Numbered from the stretch's first letter, positions 11,767-23,546 are shown. The stretch is DNA of 64,000 bases from Gyromitra esculenta (GCA_038503075.1 JBCAML010000009.1:1-64000), one strand, 5' to 3'. Numbers and translations are program-made. The notes: generated by a model from the letters alone, not told the origin.

Positions 11767-11860
11767 GCGTTCTCGTCTTTAACCAACCCGTGATCTTATC
11801 CTCTCATGATCTTGCAGAAAGCGTAATCTGCGCCTGCTCTCTGCGAGGCTGAGGCCTCTC

Positions 11861-12257
11861 TCTCACGAGATCGTCGCTTTGGTATCACTAAGGTGAGCGG
11901 TCTTCTTCCGAAGACGACGGAGGTTAAGCATCACGATACACATCTTCTTCTCACGACTATGTAGTGGGTGACAGGAGTGGAGATGTCACGAAGGCGACAA
12001 AGGATTATGAGGGAATCCTGGCTTGTATTGTAGGATACAAGTAGAGTGACAATAGAAGATGTTGCTTAAAGAAGAAAGAAGAAAAAGTACAACAAGAGGG
12101 GAGCACCCTTCGCCTATATACCCACAATTCTACTCTTCGCTGACCAACATATGACTCATTGCGACCGAAACCCAAAAGAAACACAAAGAACGACAATGAA
12201 ACATAACAACCATATACCCGTAAACCAAACTAACCAATGAAACAACCATCCATAAAA
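11861..12257 (-). repeat. solo LTR (gypsy), diverged
   Basis: About 397 bp from TCTCACGAG to CCATCCATAAAA. The flanks ctctc and ctctt form a 4-of-5 match consistent with a mutated target duplication. Its interior keeps GATGTTGCTTAA (self-primer region, one change). Confidence 0.8.
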
Positions 12258-12272
12258 CTCTTCTCTCTTCGG

Positions 12273-12306
12273 CTGTAACTCCGAGTTGGATCTCGGTTAC
12301 AGCCAC
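12273..12306. repeat. 34-bp palindrome
   Basis: GGCTGTAAC, CCGAG, a short loop, CTCGG and TTACAGCC form an almost perfect inverted repeat. It is not part of an LTR. Function unknown. Confidence 0.5.
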
Positions 12307-12507
12307 TCTTCGCCCTCATTTAGTGCGCGCCTTCGTCTCTACCTTGTTTGTGTTTGATATGCCAGTAGACTGCTACTACCAAGGCCAGCAATCACACACA
12401 CTAAACTTCGCCATCATCGGCTCCACCAACAGTACTTGTTCACTGGATATTTTGTTTCTTCAAGTTTTGTATTTTCTTTTGTCTAGGAACTTGAAGGTTG
12501 AGAGAGT

Positions 12508-12609
12508 AGGGTTTTGTTCACGCTATAACTTTGGTTGCATGTGATATTCTTGTACCTAGATAAAACAATGAAACAATGATTTAAAAAAAAAAAAGATGGC
12601 AATGATATA
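12508..12609 (+). repeat. second copy of the SINE-like sequence
   Basis: It matches 10838-10943, including the A-run and the following GATGGCAATGATATA. Because the same flank follows both copies, this is either a segmental duplication around the LTR cluster or the flank belongs to the repeat unit. Confidence 0.6.
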
Positions 12610-13518
12610 AGATATTTAGTTGAAAGTAGGTAAACAAATGATACTAACTTACTGAAGCTTCCGACTTCGTTTGCATCAGGTAAATCCTCGCCAAACTAAA
12701 GTTTTTATACCTTCCGGCTGGAGCTGGGGTACTCTATCGTGAACTGTTTCCCGGCGATAGGAAAAGTGGCTAAACTCTCGGGAGGGGTGGTTGAGTCCTT
12801 GACGGTTGGCGGTATTATGTTCTTGCTTCCGTTATAGCTAGGTTATGTAGGTGACGTCGTAGTACTTACCCAATATCTAATATATTAAGCATCTTAGTGG
12901 AGCAACTGTTTTACGTTGTGTTTACACATTATGCGGGGCTGAATGGAGCTTGTGAACAGGTTTCTATTGCTTGCTCTATTGCTTGGCTGCTGGCAAAAAT
13001 CTTTTCGTTTTAAAGCAATTCCTGCACAACATAATGCTAACTAATTCAAAGCCTGGAAAGCAACAAAAAAATAAGGGAGATTTTTATATATAGTAGAGAA
13101 TGGTTATATGGAACTATATTACGTCAGGGGCCTGATATCGCCGATGTGCAATGTTTGAAAGGCTTTCTAATTGGATAACGGAAGGAGGCTCGAGGGACGA
13201 GAACGCGAGTCCGGGTTGAAGAGATTTCTTTGTATTAGTATACGTGTGCTCTTTATAAATTCGGGCCTGTAGAGCCTTAGCGAGTAAATCAATCAATTCT
13301 CGATCCCTATTCTACGCCATGCAGCTATATGTAATCGAGTGATTTTTTATGACAAGCCGAGATAATGGCTTACCAGTATTCCTATTATTCGAAGACTGGT
13401 GGAATTAATGACGAGTATGGAACTTGAAGTGGTATGTAATACTTACTATGTTTGATGGAAGTTTGGTGGTATAGATTTTAGGGTAAAATTGTTGTATTGT
13501 TGGTAGGACTTATGCTTG
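12610..13518. other. spacer, no gene seen
   Basis: 3' flank of the minus-strand hydrolase gene. No supported feature. Confidence 0.4.
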
Positions 13519-14951
13519 TTATAGCTTTGTTAACCTTTGCATAAAGTCTTTACTCAACTGCCGAAGCCTAGGCGTTTCTGAATCCTTCTCGGCCTCTTTA
13601 CCCCATCTCTTGATTTGAGCAATTAAATAAACCACAGTAAGCTCCGCTATTCCCAACCTTGTTAGCATTCTTGAACCAGTTAGTTAGCGCTATCTTCCTT
13701 ACCTGTAAGAGTCGGGGCCTCGAAAGGAATCAGGTGTCCACATTCTTCTACGACTTTTATCTCAGCTACGTGCGTGTTTTTCAATTTTCTCTGGTTGACG
13801 ATCGGCGGCGAAACCGGTGATTTACCACCAACGATATAGTACACAGGTGGAATTAAGTACTTTAAGTGTCGAAATGTGGCGCCAGGTTCGGGGCGTCCAA
13901 GTTGAGCTGCGTTTTTGAATTCGGAGCCGGGCCTGACATACGTGTATACTTCCTGGTGTTTTGTAGTTGCTAAAGTAACACCTACCCTGTCAGGATATGT
14001 TGCCGTAGGAAGAGGCCGGAAACCATATTTCTGAAAGCGTACTGGTTAATCGCGGGAAAATTGTACCGTAAATTAGTAGGGTACATACGATGTGAAGGTC
14101 CAAGACACGGGAGTCCCAGTCTTTGTAGAAAGGCCTTGAACGTAAGAACTTTTCCGCCTCTCCTAAAGACGGCCAGATGTCAAGACGCCTGGCAGTTGCC
14201 TGGGCGGGGTGTTTGCCGGGGGTAGCGGGAGGGTGCTTTTCATCCTCTTCCAGAACGGGATCGAGGAGAACTAACGAAGTAAAGAGGGAGGGGTGGATTA
14301 AGGCTGCTCGGGCTCTAGTGGAACATTTATGTAGGTATTAGTACCGTTGGCTGCTACTGGAGATTTTGGATTGGGTTTCTTACACGGCATGTCCGCCATA
14401 ACTATGGCCAATACCCACTAAGGGGGGCTGCATTTCCGCACTGAAAATGTTCACCATATGCAAAATATCTCTGGGAAGATCATTCCAAGAAGCTTATGAA
14501 TATCAGATCTACGTCCCAGCCAAATAATACAGGTGCCTGGGGAATCCTCACGTTCGTCTCCGAGAAACGGCTCATTCAAAATACCCGAGGCACCTTGGTG
14601 AACAGCATCAGGTGCCCAGATTGAACGTATTCTTAACCCCGAATTTTCATAAAACGACAAAAGTTCATCAAAAAAAGGTTCATAGAGTTCCTGTGGAGAA
14701 TTTCATTGAGTATGGAATCGATAGAGCTAGATAGATAAATTGTAACCAACCTTGTGAAAACCGTTGGCATGGCAAAATATTATTGTGAGATCGCCTGGAG
14801 ATGGAGGAGAGAGTATATGCGAACGGGGAACATATTGATTGATAACGAGCTTGAGTTCTGGAGGATTTATGGCTGCCGAAATTGAACCACGTGGATATTC
14901 GCGGATGTGAGAGGCTGAGATGGTGTGTGGGATGGTGTTAAAGAGTGACAT
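13519..14951 (-). CDS. alpha/beta hydrolase, peroxisomal LPX1-like, with one apparent frameshift
   Basis: Six exons on the minus strand: 14951-14751, 14690-14552, 14492-14384, 14314-14089, 14032-13703, 13646-13519. Introns are 60, 59, 69, 56 and 56 nt, all GT-AG; one contains a TACTAAT branch site. The product (about 376 residues when read through the shift) has the fold's hallmarks: HANGFHKELYEP near the oxyanion region, the nucleophile elbow GIGHSYGGHA (Ser), SLVLLDPVL, and a late ECGHLIPFEAP supplying the His. It ends RLTKL, close to a peroxisomal PTS1 signal. The family includes yeast Lpx1 and fungal ester or lipid hydrolases; the substrate is unknown. In exon 5 an extra TG in GGTGTGTTACTTTAG (around 13976-13982) breaks the frame, while homologous coding resumes at once, so this is a recent mutation or a sequencing error. 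Confidence 0.78.
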
Positions 14952-15405
14952 TTTGGAGACGCTTCACTGCGTGTATTCTACAAGGGTTCCAGTAGGAAGG
15001 AAGGGAGATAAGTTATACTACTGGGGAGATTTGATCGGCTAACACGTGAGAAGAGTGTTAAACTGAGGTCTGAATTGATGTTTGCGTTGAAGCCAAAGAA
15101 TGTACATCATGTATGTATGCATGTATGCTCTAAGCCTGTAATAAGGTGGTTTCTTTCGGCTGTGCTGAGTAATCGAAACCAAGGTCCTTGAGTGGTTTTC
15201 TTGGGGGTCGCGACTTACACGCGTTTCGTTTAGTGCGTGACCTAAGTCTCAAATCTGATCGTGTCTGTCGGTCATCATTTTCATTACAACACTACTCTTC
15301 ATCCCTTCCTTGCTCTTGGCCTGTAGAACCATACGAGTTACCTCCTCCCTCTAGCCTTGCCACATATATCGTTCTCCGGAATACCTTGGGAGGTTTGCAG
15401 TGACA
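14952..15405. other. divergent promoter region
   Basis: The 454-bp interval between two divergently transcribed genes. It contains an ATGTATG repeat near 15112-15127. No TATA box is clearly placed. Confidence 0.4.
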
Positions 15406-18258
15406 ATGGTGGCTCCTGGCCCAAATGCTACAATTGGGGAACGGCCTACTCCGCCACATCTTCCTCCTGCATTGTTCAACGAGGTCGTCTTCCACGTCGT
15501 TGAGAGCCAGATTTTTCCCCATCAAAATGCTCGTGAGGTTTGTGCCATGAGTCTCCAATGATCTCGCACCCAGCTTATATTTCCTTGTAGATTGCTCGTA
15601 TACTTGTCGAGAACGGTGCTAGGAAGCTCCGCCCCTCGATCCAGTACATTCAAACGTGCGCATTGACCTTGGAGAAGTCAGCCATATAATTTCAGCAAAT
15701 ATCGACTTTCCTGGCTATGTTGAAGCGGAGAAATTTATGATACCCGTGGTCACCCCCGAGTGGACCAAAGTATCACTACAAAAGAAGCGCCTGGCTCATG
15801 TCCGGCCATACAACCCGGATCCCAGGTTCTTTTTCTCGGGGGTAATGGTCACGGTGGCGGAGCTACCTGCTGGGGATAAAGAGGCGATATGCGGCGGTGT
15901 TATTGCTATGGGCGGCCAATATTCGAGTAATCTGACTAAATTCACCACTCATATAGTGGCATTGAATATGGATAATGTGAGTCTGAGCGGGTCGAGCTAA
16001 GAAAACCCACGTGAAGTGGAGAGTGGTAGCTGATGGGTTTGACCTATCCAGGACAAGTGCAAACAAGCCATCGCTAAACGGTTAGCTGTTAAAATCGTCC
16101 TCCCACACTGGTTTGACGACTGTCTCAAGCTTAATCGCCGTATTGATGAAGCACCGTATCTCCTCCCAAATCCCGAAGTCGAACGCATTGATAGTTCAGA
16201 ACCTGTACCGCTACCGAAGGGTCCAGATCTATCGTATAGCCATGCTCACAATGGTGGGCCGATGGCCTATGACCCGCCCTCGCCACGGCCTAACTTTGCA
16301 GTGTTCGCACACAAACGTATCAAACTCGGGGGAGATTTGGGGCTAAGTTCACGGCTACAAGCCGTCATATCTACAATCATCCAACAAGCGAAAGGGGATA
16401 TTGTGGCGAAGATAGAGGACGCAAATACTTATGTTGGCCAATTCCGAGAGGGAAATGACTATACACATGCACATCGAAATGGAATGGACATAGGAAACTT
16501 GACTTGGTTGTATTGGATGTTTGCTCATGGTGAATGGGCGTCACCACTGCGGAAATTACTTCACTATCCAATTGTGAGAGGAGGGCTGCCAGGGATGCAT
16601 GGAAATGTGAGGGAAAACTCTCCCCAAAGTCTTTAGAAAGCTCTTCTAACAGATGACAGGTGATAACTGTATCAAACTATGGAGGTGATGCGCGACTATA
16701 TTTAGAGAATCTCATTGAGGCATGTGGGGCGAAATTTACCAAATCGATGAAAGCTGATAATACACATCTCATCACGGCAAGGTACTAAATCAGCTCGAAG
16801 CCGAATTGGTTGATCTATATTTACACCAAATGAATACAGGAGCCATAGCGAAAAGTGCACCGCTGCCAGAGAATGGAACATCCACATGGTTAACCACCTT
16901 TGGATTGAGGAATCATACGCTAAATGGCAAGTCCAAAGCCTGGCGCATCCGAAGTACAGTCTTTTTCCACCACGGACAAATCTGATGGAAGTTGTTGGTC
17001 AGACATCAATCGATTCAAAAGCTTTAGAGTTGTCTCTTGGAAATGGCGACGACATGATGAACATAGACACAAACCCAAGCAGCTATCCTGATGTAGCGAG
17101 CGGGTCGTTGATGCAACGTACAGCCTCTGGCAACGCGGAAGCAATGAGTCCGCCAGCGCATTCACTCAATGAACGGTCTTCGACACCGCAGGTGAGGACC
17201 AATAAATTAGGCGCAAATCAACTATTAACGGTGTCCACGCCCTCAAGATGGAATCGTTTCGACCTCTCAGAAACCCCACTTTCTATATCGAGCAGCGGGA
17301 GGAAGGCAAAGGAACAAGCAGCAGCCAGGTTGCATGACTCGATAATGCCAGATGTTATGAAGTATCAGAAGGAGCAAAAGAGGAAGGGAGGTGTGATGGG
17401 TGGCGGCCGAAGACGAAGAAGTGGGAGTCTAGTGGGTGATCAGACGACTTTGTCGAGAAAGAGGACAGCGTCGGTAGGTGCTACGAGTGCGAGTGAAGAT
17501 GAAACGAAGTTAGGGTCGAAGAAGGGAAAAAAGCGACCAAAGCCAGCAGTACATTTGCTCATGACCGCATATCGAGATTGGGTGGATAATCCTCAAAAAG
17601 AAGAGGCGGATAAGGTAAACAAACACAGTCCGCGGTAGTTTAATTATTAGGCTTGATACTGATGGATGAATAGAAAGGGCTCGCGAATATCGGAATACAA
17701 TGCGTCACTGACCCGGCGGTTTGCACACATCTAGCGGCTCCCCACATTGTGCGGACAGAAAAATTTTGTTGCGCCCTAGCTGGGGCACCAATTATTGTTT
17801 CTACTGAGTGGCCGCAGGCTTGTCTGGAGGAAGAGCGAATCGTGGACCCGCATCTGTTCATTTTGCAAGATTCTGAGGGAGAAGAAAGACTCAATATGAA
17901 TCTTAGTGAGTCACTAGCACGAGCTCGGCAAAATGGTGGCAAGCTGCTAGAAGGGCAGACAATTTACTGTGCTCCTGGGGTGAATGGCGGTTTTGAGACA
18001 TATAGGAAGATAGTAGAAGCAAACGGAGGAGTCTGTATTGCTTTTCGAATGGCGAAAAAGGCTGTGAATGTGCCTGACAGTGACAAATTGGTATTGCTGA
18101 GTGGCGATGATGCGGGAGACAAGAAACTGTGGAACCCGTTTCTCAAGATCGCAAAAAACACTGGGAAAGACGCTGTCATTTACAAGTCCGATTGGTTGCT
18201 TGATCTGGCGATGACACAAAAGGTAGTTTGGAGCGACAAGTATGAATTTTTAGTGTAA
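15406..18258 (+). CDS. Rtt107/Brc1-type multi-BRCT genome-stability protein
   Basis: Exons 15406-15537, 15591-15976, 16052-16606, 16660-16781, 16840-17614, 17674-18258 give about 851 residues. Six BRCT repeats can be followed: roughly 10-95, 105-205 (ending LPHWFDDC), 245-335, 359-430 (VSNYGGDARLYLENLIEACG ... HLWIEESYAKW), 640-720 and 748-851. The linker 430-635 is disordered with basic patches (GGGRRRRSGS, GSKKGKKRPK) that could be nuclear signals. Family knowledge: Rtt107/Brc1 binds phosphorylated H2A through its last BRCT pair and supports replication-fork repair with Smc5/6 and the Rtt101 ligase; budding-yeast mutants show raised Ty1 transposition. One base appears missing near 15622-15635 (between KL and PPLDPVHSNV). 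An alternative 3' splice site after CTAG at 15621 would restore frame but delete conserved residues. Confidence 0.82.
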
Positions 18259-19308
18259 ATAATTTTCAAGCCTGCTGGAGAATTTTAGATACCGCTTTGT
18301 ACTTTAGTTGTAGGGTAATAGAGATGTCTAAGGGCTAGAGAAATTGATCCACTTGTTTGGGTATCCTTGATCGATCTACAGCTGTAAGGTACAGACCTGA
18401 ACTTCATTTCAAGCCTCTCCTCTACATAAACGCTCTAGATATTTTCGGTTAAATCTTGAGTTCTCGGTTCTAAAGCCCAATTACAACCTCCGTGACACCT
18501 AGACTATTTAGCAAATAATTATTTCCCTATCCCCTAAGTTGTAACAACCGATTTCAGGTACTAATTCAAACCCAATTCAAACTGGCCTTCTAGATTTCCT
18601 ATAGACTCACAACGAATGCTTTTAGTACTTTATAGAAAGTAAAATATTAAACAAAATGAATAGATTTAAGAGGTCTGATAATGTAGCCTCTTAATATCCT
18701 TTTAAGTAAAATGTTAAAAAAAATGCCAACAAAGGTGGTTTTCTTGAGCATGCTCCACCAAAAAAAAGAGGCTAAAATATAGAACCCAATTATAGTTTAA
18801 GAGCAAGAAAAAATAGAGGAACTTCAAGAAGAACATAATGTCATAAAACCTATAGAAGGGCCTTTTTTCTCAGGCTTTTCTTGTTGAGCTGTGAATTTCT
18901 ATAGTAATGAATTTTTGTGAACTTTAGGATAAAATTGAGTGATTTTGTATGGAAGCAACCATCTACTCTACATTATCTACCTTTCAAAAAACTATGATGC
19001 AAGAATTGAATAAGGTGTACCTACTTTTTGACCATCAATAAGTTTAAGCAGAAGTATAATTTAAATAAAAATGCTCTCCAGTGGCATTTATTAAACTTGA
19101 ATAATTTGCAAGGTCTTGTTAAAGAGCTATTATAAATTAAATCCAAATTTAGAATAAAATAGGATTTTGAAAATTCAGGTTTTTGATGGTGTTTAAATGA
19201 AAATTTTGCAAAAATGCAAAAAATGCAACATTAATGTCTATAATATAGAGGCCAAAGCATGAGACATAAATTAGTGCTACTTTGTAATTGTAACGGTACA
19301 ATCATTAG
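18259..19308. other. AT-rich spacer
   Basis: About 1 kb that is clearly more AT-rich than its surroundings, especially 18600-19270, with many short A and T runs and no coding frame. It could be an old, heavily mutated repeat. I see no specific element ends. Confidence 0.4.
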
Positions 19309-19759
19309 TCTCAAGGAGCGAGATCCCATCAAGCCCTTTGGTATCCCCAAAGATTAGCAGTGCTACTTGAATGAGAGCTAATGACAGGAGTTTAGGCGAT
19401 GATTCCACAGGCTCTATGATAAAAGGGAGTTATGATGACTCTGACAGCGAAACTACATTGATATAATGGCGTGATAGAAAAAGAGGTATCACGGGGGCGA
19501 CAAAGGATTATGTAGGAATCCAGGCTTTTATTGTAGGATACAAGTAGAGTGACAATAGAAGACATTGCTTAAAGAAAGAAGAGGGAAAAGTACAACAAGA
19601 GGGGAAAAGCCTTTGCTTATGTACCCATTATCCAACCCTTCCATGACGAACATATGACTCATTAAATGGAAAACCAAAGGAAACATAAAGAACAACAACG
19701 ACACTTGGCAACCATGTACCCATGTACCCAACCGACCAATAAAACAACCATCCATGAAA
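19309..19759 (-). repeat. gypsy LTR without matching flanks
   Basis: 451 bp from TCTCAAGG to CCATCCATGAAA on the plus strand, with all the standard internal motifs. The flanks attag and gtggg do not match, so one side has been rearranged: AT-rich unique DNA on the left, gag of E0 on the right. Confidence 0.85.
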
Positions 19760-20132
19760 GTGGGGGTGGGGTAGCGGTGAGATTGGGTGGAGCGGGGGGT
19801 GCTTAGATAGCAGTTCGAGCTTCATTCCACTCTTGTCATAACCGGGCGATTAGACTAGCGGCCTTGGTGACCCTTTGATCTTGTTCTGTAGCATGACAGA
19901 GGGCATTTTCAGTCTGAATTTGAGTGGTGTTGAGTTTTAACTCGTTCTCTCGTTCGCTCTCTTGGAGGACATCAATTTGGTCCTTTAATGCTTGGTAAAG
20001 ATCTCAGAGTAGATTGTAGTGCTCCGAGAGGTCTTTTCTGATGGCTTGGGCGAAGGCCTCTTGTGTGGGGAAGTATAGAGAAGCGACGGCGATTCCTTCC
20101 TTGGAAGGGGCAGCGGGAGCTGATGAGCTCAT
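19760..20132 (-). pseudogene. gag 5' fragment of element E0
   Basis: Reading leftward from an ATG at 20132, the frame starts MSSSAPAAPSKEGIAV and continues with the DQIDVLQESERENELKL coiled-coil segment of the gag family. In-frame stops interrupt it, and it is cut off by the LTR at 19759. Its 5' leader and LTR lie to the right, beyond the solo LTR at 20135-20542. Confidence 0.8.
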
Positions 20133-20134
20133 GA

Positions 20135-20542
20135 TCTCAAGGAGCGGGTTTCTTGTCAAGCTCTCGAGTATCCCTCGAGATGAGCAGTGCTACTTGAGTA
20201 GGAAACCAACAGCGAGAGTGTGTACGGAGATTCTACAGGCTCTACGAGGAAGTCAAGTTATGATGACTTGAGGGCAGCGACAGCGATAGGTTACGAGGTG
20301 TAACCGAGGATTGTATTGTGAAATACACGAGTAGACTATAGAAGACGTTGCTTAAGGAAAGAAGAAGAAAAAGCGCAACAAGAGGGGAATTCCCTTCGCT
20401 TATATACCACATTTCAACTCCCCTGATGACAAAGACCTGACTCATGATGACAGAAACCCAAAGAAACAAAAGAAACACCGACATAACACAACAACCACTA
20501 ACCCCTGTTTCTAACCAACCAACGAAACATCCATCCATGAAA
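20135..20542 (-). repeat. solo LTR (gypsy), TSD catga
   Basis: A 408-bp LTR with a perfect 5-bp duplication catga (20130-20134 and 20543-20547), inserted over the gag start codon of E0. The leader and PBS of E0 resume at 20548. Confidence 0.9.
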
Positions 20543-20547
20543 CATGA

Positions 20548-20606
20548 TGAGGTTCTGTGGGTGAGGTGTTTGCTAAGTAGAAGGTGTAGATGTGGAAGCA
20601 ACGTAA
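20548..20606 (-). other. 5' leader and primer-binding site of E0
   Basis: On the minus strand this is the segment between the E0 LTR and gag. The PBS reads ACGTTGCTT, complementary to AAGCAACGT in the R region of the LTRs. Confidence 0.75.
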
Positions 20607-21017
20607 TCTCACGGTTGAGCCCCTCGTTAAGCCCTTAAGTATCCCTGAAGGTGAGTAGTGCTACTTAAGTGGGGTATCAACACGTTCAAAGAGTACAGCT
20701 TTTCTACAGGTTCTACTAGAGGTCTATCTCAAGGCGAGATAGAGGCGACGAGGTAGACAGCGACAGCGAGGATTTTGAGGTAGAATCGAGATAGTATTCT
20801 AACAAATACAGCAGAAGGTAACGAGAATGTTGTTTAAGGAAAGAAGAAGAAGACAAAGAACGAACAAAATCCATTGCTTAAATACCCTGCTATCCCCATT
20901 AAAACCCAATAACCGATAACACCCGAAATACAAAGACAAGATTCATCATAACACCTAAAACCCATAACAACCATCGAACCGAAACCAAACCCTATACCCA
21001 ATCCTTAATCCGTGAAA
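20607..21017 (-). repeat. 5' LTR of E0
   Basis: 411 bp, TCTCACGG...CCGTGAAA on the plus strand. The right flank (atacc) gives no clear target duplication. Confidence 0.85.
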
Positions 21018-21146
21018 ATACCCCACTTTTAATCATATTAAATCATAACCGAAAGATAATCGAAGAACAAAGACATTGTATCCCTAACCGAAACCTTTAC
21101 AACCCATACCCTATCCTAGACCCATCATTCATTTCTATCTGTGAAA
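21018..21146 (-). repeat. truncated LTR (5' part)
   Basis: The stretch ends CTGTGAAA and is similar in composition and motif to the U3 part of the minus-strand LTRs (ACCGAA and AACCC blocks). It was cut off by the E0 LTR and lies inside a pol fragment. Confidence 0.55.
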
Positions 21147-21772
21147 TCGTGGTATTCGGCTGGGATTCATTGTCTCAATTTCTCACGGTTGAGTCCCTCG
21201 TTAAGCCCTTCAGTATTCCTGAAGGTGAGCAGTGCTACTTAATGAGGTATCAACACTTTCAAAGAGTACGGCATTTCTACAGGTTCTACGGCGGGTTTAT
21301 CTCAAGGCGAGATAAGTGCAGCGAAGTGGACAGCAACAGCGAGGATTCTGAAATAGAATCGAGATAGTATTCCGACAAGTACAGGAGAAGGTAAACGAGA
21401 ACGTTGCTTAAGGAAAGAAGAGAACAGGAACAAAAGCGACCAAAATCCTCCCTTAAATACCCCGCTTTTCGGTAACACCGACAACAACCCAACAACCGAA
21501 ATACAAAGACATTATTCCAACAACCCTAAACATAACCGAACAACAAAGAAATTATACAACCATTCAAATAACGATACAATCACCAGTCAAACCACGATTC
21601 ATCTTCTAAGTCCATCCATGAAACAATTCCTCTTTAGTAGTCTTACTATCGAGGACCTTATTTATTTCATAGAGAGACATAGAATAGACCTGAATACCAT
21701 TTTTTCTGGCGAGCATGCGGAAGCTCGCAGCGCTGATGAAAGAAGTGTTGAGCTTTGCTGGGGGAGGAATGG
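21147..21772 (-). pseudogene. pol fragment (protease-RT linker) of a gypsy element
   Basis: 21147-21180 plus 21629-21772 align base for base with 32270-32420 of E4 (the region coding for the [21 protein letters not shown] linker). It is split by the solo LTR at 21181-21623 and ends where the E1 LTR begins. Confidence 0.75.
21181..21623 (-). repeat. solo LTR (gypsy), TSD caatt
   Basis: 443 bp, TCTCACGG...CCATGAAA, with a perfect duplication caatt (21176-21180, 21624-21628) inside the pol fragment. Confidence 0.9.
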
Positions 21773-22184
21773 TTTCACGGATTGAAGCAAGGAAATGGAT
21801 TAGGATCGTGTCTGATGGTTGCGGGCGAATTTCGGTTATTTAGCACAATGTCTTTGTGTTTCGGTTGTTGTCGTATGTTGGTTGTGATACGGGAAAGCGG
21901 GATATTTAAGCAATGGATTTCGGTAGTTCTTGTTCTTCTTCTTTTTCTTTCCTTAAGCAACATTCTTGTTTGCCTTCTTCTGTAATTGTTGAAATACTAT
22001 CTCAGTTCTGCCTCAGAACCCTTGTTGTCGCTGTTTACTTCGCTGCACTTATCTTGCCTTGAGATAGACCCCTCCTAGAACTTGTAGAAACGCCGCACTC
22101 TTTGAATGTGTTGTTACCTCGTTTAAGTAGCACTGCTCACCTTCAGGGATACTGAAGGGCTTAACGAGGGACTCAACCGTGAGA
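21773..22184 (+). repeat. 5' LTR of E1
   Basis: 412 bp from TTTCACGG to CCGTGAGA, followed by the PBS ACGTTGCTT and a leader of about 190 bp before gag. Confidence 0.85.
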
Positions 22185-22380
22185 TTACGTTGCTTCCTCT
22201 TCTACACCTTCTACTTTGATGCACCTTTCATGGAACTCATTGCTTGGATTCATCAATCCATTTTGCAAATTTTCCCCGCTTGACGCCGCGAAGACCCCAG
22301 ACCATCATGGAAGCCATTCCCGAGTGGCTCGACCATCAATACTTACACACCAACTCTATTCCATGTGATAAACCAAGATC

Positions 22381-23126
22381 ATGAGCTCACTTGCCCCCAC
22401 AGGTCCTTCTACTGAAGGAGCTGCAGTCGCTGCTCAAAGATTTCCAACAAGGGATGCCTTCGCCCTGGCTATGAGAGAAGATCCGGTTGAGCTTTACAAC
22501 CAGCTCCGGGAACTCAACCAAGCGCTAGAAGACCAAATAGATTCCCCCCAGGAGAGCGAGAAGGATGCTGAAGTCAAACTCAGCACAGCGCAAATACAGG
22601 TAGAAAACGCCCTCCGCCACGCCACAACACAAGACCAACAAGTCGATGAAGCCTCAACTCTCATTGCCAGACTCCGTCAAGAGTGAAACGAAGTCCGCAA
22701 TGCCACCCGAACACCCCCCGCTCCACCTAATCTTGCCCCTCGCCTCCACCAGCCCCATTGACCACCACCCATTGCTCTGAATACATGCCAGATCCAGAAA
22801 AATTCGACAGCTCCAGAGCTAAACTCCCCAGCTTCATCCTCCAACTCTGCTCTAAACTTACTGTCAACCGTGATCGATTTGCTGACAAGACTACCATGAT
22901 CTTATACACGATCAACTGTCTTGAAGGAGCTGCACTGGAACAAGTTCATCATACTGTCTTCCCCTCTGGCCTCAGCAGCTGGACCAGTACAGAGCAACTT
23001 ATTGCTGCTCTGGAAACAGCATTTGGAGACCCGGACCCTATTGGCACTGCGCGACGAGAATTGCACCAACTCCGCCAAGGAAAGTGAGATTTCTCAGCCT
23101 ACTTGGCCGATTTCCAAAGGATCATG
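22381..23126 (+). pseudogene. gag of E1, truncated
   Basis: It starts MSSLAPTGPSTEGAAV and carries the gag coiled coil and matrix/capsid-like region (PDPEKFDSS, LHQLRQGK). A stop at 22684-22686 and later shifts break it, and the E2 LTR cuts it at 23126 within the region coding for ADFQRIM. Confidence 0.82.
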
Positions 23127-23546
23127 TTTCACGGATGAAGAAGGATAATGGGTTAGGTTTCGGTTAGAAGTAATGTTTGTGGGTTATGGGTTCTCTTTTG
23201 ATAACAAAGTCTTTGTTCTTCGGTTATGTTCGGTTATGAGCTTTGGATAGGAAAAGCGGGGTATATAAGGAGGATGGTTTCGTTGTTTTGTAGTTCTTTT
23301 CTTCTCTTCTCCTAAGCAACGTTCTCACTTTACTTCTACTGTATTGTTTTAATACTATCTCGATTCTACTTCAGAATCCTCACGGTCGCTGTCGCTGTAA
23401 ACATTCTCACACTTAACTCGCCTGGAGTTAGACCCACGTAGGACCTGTAGAAGACTTTGCCACTCTTATCGCAACGATTCTCGTTTAAGTAGCTCTGCTC
23501 ACCTTCTGGGATACAGAAGGGCTTAGACTGGGATCGAACCGTGAGA
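23127..23546 (+). repeat. 5' LTR of E2
   Basis: 420 bp, TTTCACGG...CCGTGAGA, followed by the PBS ACGTTGCTT. Confidence 0.85.
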
